The notes under the pieces are model-generated. The model was given only the letters and a program-made list of their open reading frames with translations. It did no database searches and was not told the DNA's origin. Below, piece after piece: positions 1 to 12,820 of a stretch of DNA of 64,000 bases (the first letter of the stretch is position 1; each line of letters begins with the position of its first letter). Origin of the DNA: Stereum hirsutum FP-91666 SS1 (taxonomy: Eukaryota; Basidiomycota; Agaricomycetes; Russulales; Stereaceae); assembly GCF_000264905.1 (NCBI RefSeq), contig NW_006763140.1, forward strand, positions 48,713 to 112,712, written 5' to 3'. The translations under genes and the position numbers were made by a program.

Positions 1-310
1 GAGACGATCCGTCTCCCGTCAGGCGAGAACTGCGACCGAATTGACCCAACCCGCGTGACCGCGCAGTGGCTCACCCACCGCATCGCCCGTCTCTGCATCC
101 CACATCCGGATCGTCGAGTCATTAGAGCCAGAGACGACGTGTCTCCCGTCAGGCGAGAATGCGACGGACCAGACCCAACCCGTGTGACCGCGCAATGGCT
201 CACCCACCGCATCGCCCGTCTCTGCATCCCAGATCCGGATCGTCGAGTCTGAAGAGCCAGAGACGACGCGTCTTCCGTCTGGCGAGAATGCAGCCGAAAG
301 GACTGTACCT
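1..310 (-). repeat. Tandem WD40-coding repeats, 129-bp period
   Basis: Near-identical units begin at 1, 131 and 260. The spacing is 129 nt between the last two and 130 nt between the first two. The extra base is a C at about 29-31 (gagaaCtgcgac against gagaatgcgac), which shifts the minus-strand frame. High identity between units is usual for NLR WD40 arrays, which exchange and renew repeats. Confidence 0.85.
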
Positions 311-3300
311 CTGTGACCACGCATTTCTTGCTGCGTAGCAGGCCATTTTTCAGCATGCCCCGCCAGAATATGGGGTATATGAGGAAACCGACCCGCATAT
401 AAGGTGAAGAGGTGCGATGCCTTAGGTGAGAATGCCAATGCTGACAGATACACATGCGGAGCTGATTGAGAGATAATGGCCGCGAAGACTCGAATGAAAA
501 TCTGCGCATCCGATAAGAAATCGATGATGAGGCCATGGATTTTTGACCTCTGCAATATATAGCATAGGCTCATCGTTAGAGTGCTGGTTGCAACTACAAA
601 AGAGTTACAAACATACCTGGGTCAAATCTTCCACCCATCGGCCAGCAGCCGCGATGGAGGCCGGCACCGTTGAGACTGTTCCCATCAGACTTTGTGCTTC
701 GATCCAGAACAAGAAGAAACCGTGAAGAAAGGACTTGAGCTCATCCAATAGGGCATCACAACCCGCTGTTGTCGCCCGAGACGTGTGATATGCCCAGAAC
801 CGGCAAGCGTACTGGAGTGTAGGCGAGATGTTGGTTTTAACCCGGTTCGCAAGTTCAGGGAGGTCTCTGTTTCTGCGGAATGATGAGGGAAATGAGCAGA
901 TATTGAACCTCAACCCTCTTGTCATAACTCGTAGCAAGCATAGAGCAAGTGTATCATGCGCTTCAGTTAAATGAACATAGAATCGACCACCACGTCCGGG
1001 AGTCGTCAAAAATTCGCGCAAGGAAGTATGTAACGGTCGTAGGGGAGCGGTCTGATCTGAAATGCCACTGAATAACGAGCCCATAGCCGGAAGGATTGCG
1101 TCGACATCCTTGGAGCTACTCTCGATGCCCGGGATCTGCGAGCGAATATCTTTCAGAGTCTCGATGGACACAGGCTCCACGCAGGCCAAGACTTGACCAA
1201 CAACAGATTTGAAGCGCGTCATGGCTCGCACATCATCCGGGACTAGACTATGAAGTATGTTCATGTACAGTCTGTCGAGCGGTGCCGCATCTCCCAGGTT
1301 AGGCGACACTTCCAAAATGTCATCCAGTCTCTCCTCGAGAAGCAGGCCAATCTCATTGTTACCTCTTAGATATTTGCAGACCGTAGAGGCCCACTGAAAC
1401 AACCCTTCGGCCTTTGTTGCAAGCATTTTGCACTGCTCGCTGTCAAGATGTTCCTCGTAATCGTCGGAGTGCATCATCTCATGACGGACATAGGTAAGGA
1501 TATCGTCGGTGGTGTTGATGACTTTATCCATGAGCATGTGCGAAATGGGGTTGGCGTCTTTGTTGAGGATACAGCGACGAACATCGTCCTCTAAGCGGGA
1601 TGTAACGACGATGCGTACATTGCGTGGTAGATTGGTAGCACCGTCTGTCAAGAGCGAGAGAAGATTTTTGCGACGACTTAGATCGCCGCTCTCGTCTAGC
1701 GCGTCGAGGATGATGACGATAGGGCCACAAGTAGAATCAGCTAATTTCGTCATGGGTTCACATAGCAGCTTTTTCCACTGCTGGGGTATATCAGTTGTCC
1801 CAGCAAGTGTAGGATCTTTTCTGATAACAGCGGCTAACTCTCGACGGAAGTGGGCATCCCACCCAGCAAGATTATGTGCAACGGTGAGTAGAACGTGAGT
1901 GAGGCGTTCCTCTCGAGGCGATGCATGGTCGAATCCAAAGAAAGCACCTAGACGGCCTATGGATTTGAAATGAAAGCCGATGGTATGTGCGATCGAGGAC
2001 TTGCCCGTCCCTGCCTGGCCGCAGAGGAAGAATACGCGTCGAGGGTCATCTACGCTGTTGATCCAGTGAGTAATCTGGTCAATGACCTGGACGCGTGTCC
2101 CATCCAGACACTGGCGATCGGTAATCAGACCGGCACCGGAAATGTGCGTAAGCTCCTGTAGCTTGACATCGTCCCCTATGCACACAACAATGAGCTATTC
2201 TGTGAGAACCTCGTCGACTGACGAAGACATACCAATGGTTTCGACAACTTGGAGCACACGGAATACTTGCTTCTCAACGCTAACATTGGTGTGCTGGTCA
2301 AACGCGACAATGAGCGCGGCGATCGTGTCTTGGTACGCTTTGATCTTGTCGTCGATAACAGATAGTACCCCCTTTACTGCTCGGATAACTAGTGCATACA
2401 TGGTGGTCAGTCGAGGACAATAACGGATCGGTAAAGAACACACAAAAGCTGTTGTCCAACGAATATTCGCGAATGAGATAGGCGCAGTCGATAGTCTGGG
2501 CGACGATGTCAGCCAGTATACTTCTCCGACCAGACTCCATGGATTTGATGCCCTGGGCTGCCAAAACGAAAACTAAACCATCATCGATAATACCGAGGAG
2601 AGCGAGGACCTGCTTGTCGCGATTTGACTGCTCAATGAAGGGCTACAAGCACGAGGAGGGTTGGGATATTGAGATAAAGTCAAAAAGGTACAAGGATTAG
2701 AGCAATCGTACTTTCATGGCGCCCGTAAGGACCGTTGTCACCATCTTGACGTACGGATGGATCTGGGAGAATTGTGATCAGTGTGCATCACATGTGTCGG
2801 GTCTAACTGGACGAACCTCGCCAATACCATCCATGACCTTCGTCAAGGCCCCGAGCTTCTCCAACAGAGGCCCCCAGACTTCTCCGACTCCTTCTAGGAT
2901 TTCGAGACGGTCGTGGGCGTTACCAACAGCTTCCATAATGTCGTCCTCTCTCTGTGAGGGAGTCTTCATCTTTCCGTATCCCTCTCTTGCACTACGGATC
3001 AAGGCTGCAGCCTTCTGCCCGAGACACTGAGTGCAAGGATACAAGACTAGAGCGCAGCAAACAACGAACCTGGACCTGAGTCTCTTCTGCTTGATCATTG
3101 GTGGGAGCGGCTACAGGCTCAACCTGTGACAGAAAACCCGATACACATCTCAGCATCTCTTCCCGTCTTGTAAACACGAATGTCAGACGTACCTCCGGCG
3201 CCTTCAAAGAGTCCTGGGCAATGTCAACTGAGCCCAGTAAGTCTGCAGATCCAATGCCTTGAGGGGGATCAACGGCCTGTGCTTGGATCGAGGCAGACGT

Positions 3301-3450
3301 GGCCTGGGGACAGAAGATCGTGTGAGCAAGTGCGCGACACCTATATATATATATGCAGTGAGATGAGGGAGCGAACCCTCGAATCGATGGCGCCCATCGC
3401 GATGGAGGGCGCTTCCACGACACTAACATCTTGTCGGTCTGTCTCCACTA
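1..3450 (-). CDS. NACHT-WD40 NLR-like protein, 3' partial, frameshifted at window edge
   Basis: This is a fungal NLR (NWD) protein of the kind linked to nonself recognition and programmed cell death; its exact role is unknown. An N-terminal helical region (about 3300-2200) contains the pieces GQKAAALIRSAREG and KVMDGIGE, joined by splicing to IHPYVKMVTTVLTGAMK, as in other basidiomycete NLRs. The NACHT exon (2185 down to about 620) has a Walker A motif GQAGTGKS near 2010 and Walker B IVIILDALDESG near 1700, followed by winged-helix-like sequence. A GT..AG intron at about 557-618 joins it to a linker and then WD40 repeats containing SAAFSPDGRRVVSGSSD and STIRIWDAETGDAVGEPL. The start lies in about 3430-3770 and was not resolved; short exons precede 3430. 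A 1-nt insertion in the third repeat ends the frame at position 19, so the protein either has only about two and a half repeats, is a pseudogene, or carries a sequence error. Confidence 0.85.
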
Positions 3451-3499
3451 CGTTGCCTGAGATGCTCGCCGAAGTCTATTGAGGGTCAGTTAAGGGGGT

Positions 3500-5879
3500 G
3501 CAGTCCGCTAGCGAGCGAGCAAGAGGGAGAGATGCGCACGCTTGAGGCCTCCTGGGGAGGCGATGCGCGGGGTCCAGCCCCTCCAAATCGGGCATGTCGC
3601 TTCACAGTGCCCTTTGCCTTCAGATACGTTTTCTTCAAGTTCTTCATAATGAGACTTTGAGGTTATTGATTGAGCTGAGACGAGAACAAGTTTTTCAGTG
3701 AAGATGGGGGACGTTGGTGGAGCAAAGCAGAGGTTGGGGGTGCCGCTGGTCTGATGTGCACGATAAGACAACGAGGATCCTGAGAAAATCCCACGATAAT
3801 AGAGTGGGAACTACTAGGGCTATTATTGTCTCTCGGCGGACAACGCAGAGGAATGGCTACTATCTGATACCATGGTAGTACTGAGGACTACGCAAAGCTT
3901 TCGGTATACGAAAGCGGCACTCGATTGGAACATCAACGATGAATACCGTCACGAACCCCAATAACACTACAGCGAAAGACAAGTCAACGCAGAACTGTCC
4001 TCGCAAGAGCAAACATTCTTGCCACTCCCGATATGTATCAGGAAACAGCCACTTTGCATCAAGGCACCCTAAGTGGATACACATACTGCGGAGCATTTCA
4101 CAGCTGAGGACTGATAGTCGCCAATGGATTTGGCGGATGTACCATATACTCTGTCGCCCAATATCCAACACCATTTATTCCATACGTTTCGCACGCACTC
4201 TTCATAGTCTGCATAGCGTTGCGGACTGCTGCGAAGGAATTTGCGATGCCATGGAGTCTCTGACTATCGGAGATCAGGGCTTGAGTGCGTGAGCGCATGA
4301 AATCAGGGGGCTCTCACGACGTTAGTAGGTGACCAGTGGTCGAATTTTGCGTCAAATGTAGGAGCGCTCTAATGTGCCACAAATGTTGCGCATATATTTA
4401 ATAATCAACGCATCCTGGAGGATAGTGGAAGGGGGCAATAACGAAAGACATACCTCGGACAATCCCACCCTAGACGAACATAACGTAGACCACGTACGTC
4501 ACAGTCCGGCTCTACATCAGCATCCTCAAATGCGCATTTCGATACAGCCGAAACGGATGGAGAAAACGTCCTATCTCATTCCAACCTGTGATCCATAGTA
4601 GTCAGTATTGTGGATAGTGCCAGACGATCTGAAGGCTTGTGAGTGCGCGCACTACGGCGCGAATAGAGAATTTTCGCCACCCAGAATCTGGGAAAATATA
4701 TTCTGAAGTGGCGAACCCAGATTCTTCCCCTCTACACTTACTCCGTGCACGTAACATTATGAACGTATTTGGGCGTCTCCTATACGCGATGCTCATCACG
4801 TCCTATCAGACTTGCCAGAGGCAAGGACACGATTGTCGCCTTGTGCACGCATTCCGCATTCTGGTAAATCTGAGCGTTTTCCGCAGATTCCGGGTGGCGA
4901 ACACTCTCTAATCGCACTGCTATAGAATCTAGCGCGCTTGAAGAACAAGAAACACTTCCTCTGATGGCAAGAAGGAGGGTAAGAGAAATGAAAAGTCATC
5001 GTGTACTGTCCACTAAAGGCTTCGCTCATTTTTGTGGACGAAAGACGGCATGGACATGACAGGCAGATGATCTAAAATGGACGAGAAAGGTTGCCAAAAG
5101 GACGAGAAAGGTGCTCTGAGTGGAACAAGAAAGTTTGTACGTGTTAGACCGCGTCAAGACATCGCTTCATAGGCCCGCGTTACTAAGAAGATATAGATGG
5201 GAGTATTGTTCTCATATGACATGAAAGGATGGAGCGTCGAATGGGGGAGATCAAGACCGGGTAGTGAAGGTCTCATCGCAGCCACATAGGTCCCCGTCAC
5301 GTCTACACTACAGCAGCGCGCTGTTCACTCATCTCTGATTGCACTCGAAGGAAAGCCGCCAACGAAAGCAGGAAGAACAGTGAACCAAAGCGAAATACGA
5401 CTAACCGTGCATATTGAATCCAACATTGGCGTAGGCTGATATCTGCCAATACCCTACATCGTCTCACACAATCTCCGCCACGTCGAGACTCAAGTTCAAT
5501 CCTTCGGTGTCGCCGTCCTGCGTGCGAGAGATCGTTCGATCGTTTGTGGGGCTTGACGGTGGTCGGTTTGGTTGAACAAAATGGAGCGGTGGTAAGACTG
5601 AGGGCAAGAAGGGAATATATCGGTGGAGTTCGAGGCCCCTATCCTGGTCAAAACTGAGGAATCGAAGAAGCAAGAGGAGTTGACAAAAAGTGTTATGTAT
5701 CGCGCCGAGTACGACTGTAGTGGGTGGTAGTCCAGAGAAGGGTCTGAGTGTTATTGAAATGGCTCGTAGTAGCACTCGAGGGGACTAAGCGCGCCAGAGC
5801 TCTGCTTGTGGGAGACTAGCAGAGTAGCCAGGTCAAAACCAGGTTCACTCGCACTGGCAAGCGCGAGGACCTCAGGAAG
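3500..5879. other. No confident gene; scattered coding-like minus-strand fragments
   Basis: Minus-strand stretches at about 4100-4310 (containing SQRLHGIANSFAAVRNAM) and about 4500-4560 (containing SAVSKCAFEDADVEPD) read like exons and have plausible splice signals, but I could not join them into a gene or recognise a family. A hairpin-forming inverted repeat with arms TTCGCCAC / GTGGCGAA lies at about 4674-4716. The rest shows nothing supportable. A (TA)n run lies just before this stretch at about 3342-3354, inside a probable NLR intron. Confidence 0.3.
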
Positions 5880-6379
5880 ATGGACCAAGAATTGAGTGTT
5901 ACGTTCAACGCTATCTTATCTTATCGCCACCCAGATCAGCTGTGTGTGGCGCTTACTCTCTTTCCTCCCGTCACCAGCCTGAGCAAAAGCAAGGTGTTGA
6001 GCATGCAGCAAGGCTCAAACATAACAGACGCAGCCCATGTCATTTCGTCTTTGAATCATCTTTTCGTATCTCGTGGTCCCATTCTGCGCTCGACAACGCT
6101 TGGACAACGCTCAGGCTCTTCTCCTGACCCCCGGTTCGACTGTACCCATAAAGCCTTCTTCTTTGCTTCCCCTCCCGTCTTCTCGACTGTCGTCGACTCC
6201 CCGATCACCACGAGGCTCGAAGCTTTAAGCATCCTTGTTGTTTTTTTCCTCTTCCTCTTCACACATGCTCTATCGCGAAATTCAACCAATGTCACCGCCC
6301 TCGAGCCGTCCAAACACGACTTCATCACCTCCCGGCGCAATTGCCTTCCTCCATCTATTGTGTATAGATGACGATTACG

Positions 6380-9156
6380 AAGTATTACATTCAAACTTCC
6401 TCTTCGTGAAGGACTTGAGATGTGTGAGACGGCGCCGGGTGTTGGGCATCTGAGATATCTGGATATATGGACGTTGGGGTCAATCTGTTTGTGGTGAGTC
6501 CTGTATCTTCGTGTTTGGTTTTTTTCGTGGTATTTTTCGAAGCTTGCAGTCAGTGCATATGAGGGAGACAGAGTGGAGATGTACTGCTATGCGGAGGATG
6601 TGACGAGTCGTATCTCACGGCAACGCGAGTTGCGCACACCTCGTTCCGCCCTCGTCCTGCAAATCCCTCTTCTCTATGTTCTCTCCCCTCTTGCCCTCCG
6701 ATCGCATCACCCTACCCACCCGTCTCTATATCCCTCGCCTCACACTACCCCTTATCAACCTCTACGAATACCGTTTATTCTTAGTTTTACCATTTGGCTA
6801 CGTACGCACAGTGATATGCATCAACCAGCTAATCGGCAACGCCTTCTCTTTTGAAACAGATACCGTGATGTCCATATTGGCAGCTGCTCCGGTTCACTTT
6901 AGCTGTTGCTTGAGAGCAAGAATTCTGCGAAGTTTCGGTCGAGAAAGTGAGTGAGATTTTTTCTCTATATATATCATCCGCGCTTGTGGGCTTGCTGTGC
7001 CTTGGGATGTGCGGCTCCTTTGGTTGGTGAGAGGGAGGCAGAGTCTGAATATCGTGTTGTGGACAGTGTTGGAGGTTGAGTAGGGTGTACACTAGATTGT
7101 ATCCCCAACTCCATCTTCGAATCACGACTTTGACCCCTTCAGTCTATTCATCTTGCACCCTCGTTTCTTTTTTTTCACATCAGCTTCACCCTTTGGAGCT
7201 GGAGCGGAACGCGCCATCCGATTTACTCACTCATCGTCTCCACTAGTGTTTCATGCTCTAGGTTCATATTCGCAACCAAATCCTACGGCAGACATTACGG
7301 GCCTGCCTGTGTCACGTTCTTCGACGAGCAGAACGCGTTGATAGATAGTTGTGAGACCGAGGGCGAGAAGATCGTGGTTAGTGCGTTGATGATCAACAGG
7401 TACGGATTCTCTTCATATTTCCCTACGACTCTTCATCCCATCCCCTCCACTGCCTCCTCTCTCGTGATCGTATTCAACCTACGCTTACATTCCCCTTCCG
7501 CTCCCCTCACTTTTTGCTCCATCACCACCTCTCACTCCACGCCATCCTCACCCACCCAGCGGCTGGTATGAACCTCTCATCCAACACGAAGCCTACATCC
7601 TCTTCTTAACGGAGAACCCCCGCCCCCCAGGGTACACCCCACGGCTGAACGACACCGAACTCTCGGCCCTTAATACATCTATCTTGGAGCCTGCGGGCTG
7701 TCGGGATCAGGAGCGCGCGTGTGGTGCGTTGAGGAATCCAGATAGTGCGAATAGGACGGTGGTTGAGGTGTGCATCAAGGCGGACGATTTTTATGTGAGT
7801 TTCGTTTGGTTTTTTATGACATGAGGTGGGAGGCGTAGCGTTTCTTGGTGACGGTGATGTTCGATGGAAGGGACCGAATGTCGATATGAATGCTAACGTT
7901 GTTGATTCCATAGGTCGAAAACGTCTTCGTCCCCGCTTTTGGAGACCGGGACGTGGACGACTTACCACAAGACTCCTCCGCTCTCTTCCAACCAGACTTT
8001 TATCTCGATTTCCTGGCGAATGAGACGGTGAAGGTGTCAATGTTTATTGGGGCTACGGTGCGGTTCCTTCTTACTTTTCGATTCCAATTCCCTCAGTGGT
8101 TGGTCTGTTCATGCGTCTGAAATGATAGCTGACGACTTGAATATTATTGTATGTGGCGTGTGTGGCGTGTGTGGCGTGTGTTGTATATGAAAGAGCACGT
8201 ATAGCGAATGCTCTGACGCGCCGGACGAGCTGTTCGAGAGGACGGGTGACGTGAGTCTTTCCCTTTCCTTCCGCTACGCGCCCTCGCAGTCGACATATTT
8301 CTAATTCGCAGATGACGATATGGATATTGTTTATCTAGGACGCACGAAGTTGGCTGAAAGAACTGGGCGACCTGGCGAATTCAGGGTTGAAGCTGCTTTG
8401 GGAACGTTCACCCTTTCGAGTCCTTTTCTTCTTCTGTGTACGAGCTATGGACTAGGATGTGCTAATCAAGTTCGTGGTACACTGCAGGCCGGTGATGCCG
8501 ACGTCTACCGTCCTCTAGTGGATCCACTCTTTCTCCCGTCCCTTCTCTCTTCTCCTTCATACCCACTTCCGAGTCTTGGATTTACGCTGATCTACCCGCT
8601 CCACCTACACAGCTCAACTGGATAGGCTGCAGCAATTCCGTCCTGGCAATGGATAGGTTCGGTAACGAACAGCTACATGCGACTCCTCTGAGAAATGTTA
8701 CGATCAGCAGGGTGAATGGGGTCCAGGGTGAGCCTGTCGCTGCGGTGCTGAATGTTGGGAATCTCAGCTTTGCGTACGTTTACCCTCCTCTTGCTTCATG
8801 GTGATATTCAACATGGGAGGCTGATGAGCGCGGTTTGTTAGAGTGAGAATATATTGGAGGCCTAGGGTGTATCAGTCGGGACATGAAGTGGTATGTCCTG
8901 TTTATCGATTTCTTCTCACACTCGTTGTCACATCTCGATCCTCGGTCCTCAAAGGTCACTCATTCATTTCATCCGTACCTTGCCCTATATCCTGATAACT
9001 GACATGAACTCCCTGGCTGCGTTCCTTTTACGAAGTCCGCGTTCCAACCTAACACTGCGCTGGAAGTCTTCCACCAGGTTATCAATATGGAGCGGTTGGA
9101 TCCTGTTCGAGGTCTATCACGCGAGGAAGTCGATCACCAAGATGGTAACTATATAG
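6380..9156 (+). pseudogene. Serine carboxypeptidase (peptidase S10), decayed
   Basis: Successive exons match secreted fungal S10 carboxypeptidases, which remove C-terminal residues from peptides at acidic pH. The order is LEMCETAPGVGHL (about 6415), GYMDVGVNLFV (about 6460), the catalytic-Ser region FATKSYGRHYGP (7270-7305), a long exon from GWYEPLIQHEAY at 7562, VENVFVPAFGDRDVDDLP (about 7915), TYSECSDAPDELFERTGD, DARSWLKELGDLANSG (about 8340-8390), AGDAD (8490), LNWIGC (about 8613) and the catalytic-His exon VYQSGHEV (about 8870). Lesions: a frame change between the first two exons near 6450; no exon with the usual NGGPG motif between 6500 and 7180; Glu and Gly of the usual FATESYGGHYGP replaced by Lys and Arg, both by G-to-A changes; and a donor that reads GA instead of GT after about 8400. 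The catalytic Ser codon survives. I judge it inactive. Confidence 0.78.
8152..8182. repeat. Short tandem repeat, 9-bp unit TGTGGCGTG, 3.4 copies
   Basis: Read directly from the sequence. It lies in an intron position of the decayed S10 gene. Confidence 0.9.
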
Positions 9157-10295
9157 ATGTGTGCATTGAAGACTGCTTTGATAATGCGCTATCGCATGGC
9201 TATGTATTCATTCTACTCCATATATGCTCCAGTCGTTGTCTGTCATCGTCTCATTTCCCTATGCTCTACGTTCGGGCAGCTCGAAAACGCGCCTGCGTCT
9301 ACGCATTGCTTCAGGTTTTCTCTCTGTCTTTTTCTCCTATCAACTCGCATTCAGAATCTCAAGACCTTCTCCACCACAGGTTCTCGCCATCCATCCTTAT
9401 TCTCGTCTCGCCTGCGAGAGTCTCCTGCATCGATCGTGCTCGCTATAACAGTCTTCCGACATTATCGATAATGTTTCGCCGAGGAGCCGCGCATATCATG
9501 CTATACTTCTTCGTCTCGGTTGGGCTCTGTCTAAAAGACGGTTGCTCGTGCTGTAGCGAGCGCTGAGACCGCTCTTCTGCCATGAGCAGGTGCCCGAACT
9601 GTATCCCATACTCGGCTGTAAATGAGCACATAGCCAAATTACATATCTGTGAGAAGCATGCCGCTGAGATCTTTAAACTTACTCCGGGAACATCGCTGAA
9701 GTCGCGCGGCGCTCTTCCCATGTATGCATGTGGTGGAGTACACGCTCCGGGGACATGTGCCGTCTACTCTCCACTCGCTTCGTGCTCCTGTAACGCGGAT
9801 AAGGTGACTCGGGGATTTGGCATGAGTGTACGTCAGTGTCTCCCCTTGATACCCATATTCTTCTCGGCAGCTGCAAGTCGCTGCTACGTTGCTCATGCGC
9901 AGGCTATCCGTACAAATTGTGCCCACTGCCATAATCCCTCAACATCTGCCGCATTTCGGTGCATTGTACATGCCATATTCGAAAACGCGTTCGCCCTTTC
10001 CGAATACCCAGTGTGAATGTTCGATTCAGCGACAAACACAAATCACGTTTTGTTGCTAATGGGAACGGAAACCGATCCCAAGTTCCTGTTGCCGTACATG
10101 TACTGGCAGTAGTTTTTCACACCTTATCCCTCCGAGGACATCTCTCTCAGGCCTGCACCTATTGTCCTACGTATACGTACTACCAACACCCGCTCACGGT
10201 CACTTGGTCAATGGGAAGAGCTATCATACATAAGGACTTCACACTTCTGGCTACACCAAAATCAACACCACTTACTCCGCGCTCTATTTGACGGA
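9157..10295. other. Intergenic, no supported gene
   Basis: It separates the S10 relic from the P450. A 144-codon open frame at 9582-10016 has no recognisable domain and an overlapping minus frame, so I do not call it. Confidence 0.6.
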
Positions 10296-12820
10296 ATGTA
10301 CTCTCTGACTATCCCAGCGCTCGGGGTCCTCGCTATCATCGTGCTATACGTGTGGCCGGGTGTGGCTTCCACGGGAAGTAAAGCAAGAAGGAAACTTCCT
10401 CCTGGACCACCTCGCCTTCCGTTCGTCGGGAGTCTTTTTCATCTGCCGAAAGGCCATGACTGGTTAGTGTATGAACAGTGGGGGAAGAAGTATGGTGCGT
10501 ATCTTCAGCCGTATACAGGACATCTCTGGTTCCGCGCGGCTAACTTTGATGATTGAATCAGGCGGCGACCTCGTTCATATAGATGTTCTAGGTTCAAATA
10601 TCTTCGTCGTGAACTCAGCGAAAGCTGCCAATGAGCTATTCGAGAAGAGGTCCTCGAAATATTCAGATCGGTGAGTATGTTCTCTCGCTCTGTTGATTGA
10701 ATCGTATTGACATGACGAATCGGTGGAATAGTCCCTCGTTAACAGCGTTGACGCAACTGTGAGTCGTCCTTTATGAATCTTTGTCTGAAGCGATTGATGA
10801 ACCTGGTGGATTGATGTCCTAGTCTCGGGTTCGATTGGACACTGGTGTTTTGTCCTTATGGAGACAGATTCAGAGCGTTCAGGAAAGGATTCCATACATA
10901 TCTCTCCCCTGATGCAGTCAAAGTCAGTATTCAGCCTCGCATATCAAAACTCTTGTGACTGACCCAGATTTCATGTACGTGAACGGTCTGAAATAGGATT
11001 ATCGCCACATAGAACGCAAATCAATTCATCGACTCCTTTGTAATCTCGCAGAAAAGCCGGAAGAATTTACGGGGCATCTCAGGCAGCATGTCATTCCGGT
11101 TTTCTCTGTCTTCCTGGGCTAACGAGTTTTGATTACGATTCTAGTATGGCAGGCGCTATCATACTTGCTATTGCGTTCGGTATCGACGTCAAGGCAGAGA
11201 ATGACCCCCATGTCGAGACGGCTGAGAAAGGTTTGCAGACGGTTACAGCTGGGAGCACGACTAGAGCGGCTATGTATGATTTCTTTCCGATATGTACGTT
11301 GCTCCGATCTGTCTGGCTTTGTACGGCTAATGGAGTGGTCTTTATTGGTTATGGTAAGTGATGCGAATTCCATCATGGATTCCGGGAGCTGGGGTGAGTA
11401 TCGTTTCTTTGGGAAGGCAGGGTTGACAGCACTGATAGCCTTGTGCCATTTACTTGTAGTTCAAAAAGGAGGCGAATTCGTTGCGTCGCTTTCCAAGGGC
11501 TATGTTGGAGGACCCAATGCAAGCCACGAGGGAGGCCATGGTGAAGTAATTTTGCTATCCAATACGTTTCGTTATCGTTGATGTACTTTCTTTCAACCAC
11601 CATACCGCAAAGGCTGAGGGCAGGGCTACCTCTTCGGTGGCGTCTGCAATGTTGGCTAAGCTGGAGAGTCAATCAACTCTAAAATCAGAGATTGACGTGG
11701 AAGTAGCGAGGCAGCTCCCTTCTAATATGTGGGTACCCGAGCACACCCTTTGTAGTGTCGCATTACGATTAATCCTCTTCACAGGTATTTCGGTGGGCAT
11801 GTTAATATTCTCTGTCGTATGCTATGCGGTTCTCACTACTGTCCTAATTTTACATCTGTCTACTCAGGTGGCGCCGACACAGTAAGTTTCCGCACACCGA
11901 CACAAGATTTTACAGCTACTCGCTTAGTATCCTGATTGAAATAAATTGGAACTTGTAGACCGTTTGCGCCCTGCAAATATTTTTCTTGGCCATGACAACT
12001 CATCCGGAGATCCAGAGGCAAGCGCAGAGCGAGATTGATGCTATCATTGGTCAGGACAGACTTCCTGACTGGGATGACGAGACATCGCTGCCATATGTGG
12101 GAGCTTTGGTTAAGGAGGTACTGAGGTACGTTCCCGGAGTGGCCCTAGTACCTTCGCATATTTGCCAATTATTGGAACGCAGGTGGCGTATTGTAACACC
12201 GTTGGGCGTCTACCATCGTCTAATTGAGGACGATGTCTACGGTGAATACTTCCTACCGGCCGGCTCTACAGTCGTCGGAAACATATGGTGAGATGGCAAC
12301 TTTCATTATCCCTCATGCAGATATCCTCAACCCAACTTATGCAGGGCTATCACGCACGACGAAGCTGTGTATCCTGATCCTATGAGCTTCAAGCCTGAAA
12401 GGTTCCTCGAATCAACCGTTGACTTCCCAGAGATGGTGTTTGGGTTCGGCCGTAGAATTTGTCCCGGGAGGCATCTAGCACTTGAGTCTCGTAAACCCAT
12501 TTCATCATCGTCTTATTCATCACACTAACTCGTTCTAATGGCGTGCGGTTGCTCTCAGTCTGGCTGGGTGTGGCGTCCATTCTGGCCACTTATGATATTT
12601 CGAAGGCCGTCGATGAAAATGGAAGGGAGATAGAGCCTGTGGATGATTGTGTGTCTGGTATTGTTGCGTGAGCGATGTCCCTATCCTAACTCCTTGTCTA
12701 AACTCTGAACCTGTTTTTGCTGTGGGACACGCTAGGTACCCGTTACCCTTCAAGTGCAGCATTCAACCGAGATCGGCTGTCACTGAAAGGTTGGTCCGAA
12801 TGACGGATAACGGCTATTGA
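10296..12820 (+). CDS. Cytochrome P450 monooxygenase, 16 exons, intact
   Basis: A class II microsomal P450, 512 residues as spliced, expected to hydroxylate a small hydrophobic substrate at the ER using a P450 reductase. The N terminus is a membrane anchor followed by the hinge [16 protein letters not shown]. Later landmarks are [14 protein letters not shown] (C-helix), HLRHMAGAII, the I-helix FGGADTT, the K-helix KEVLR (ExxR), the PERF region [12 protein letters not shown] and the heme loop [10 protein letters not shown] with the cysteine ligand. Exons: 10296-10494, 10562-10670, 10732-10758, 10823-10922, 10997-11085, 11145-11293, 11359-11393, 11460-11540, 11613-11728, 11785-11792, 11868-11881, 11959-12125, 12183-12287, 12345-12490, 12559-12667, 12736-12820; all phases agree. 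Oddities are exons of 8 and 14 nt around the I-helix and a GC-AG intron at 11086-11144. It resembles the large Agaricomycete clans often labelled O-methylsterigmatocystin oxidoreductase-like; the CYP family was not assigned. Confidence 0.93.

Noticed and set aside
3895..3925. Palindrome CTTTCGGTATACGAAAG, superficially recombinase-site-like
   Set aside because: Arms of only about six bases, no second copy and no recombinase gene nearby.
9582..10016. 144-codon Cys-rich plus-strand frame
   Set aside because: No signal peptide, domain or splice context, and open minus-strand frames overlap it.
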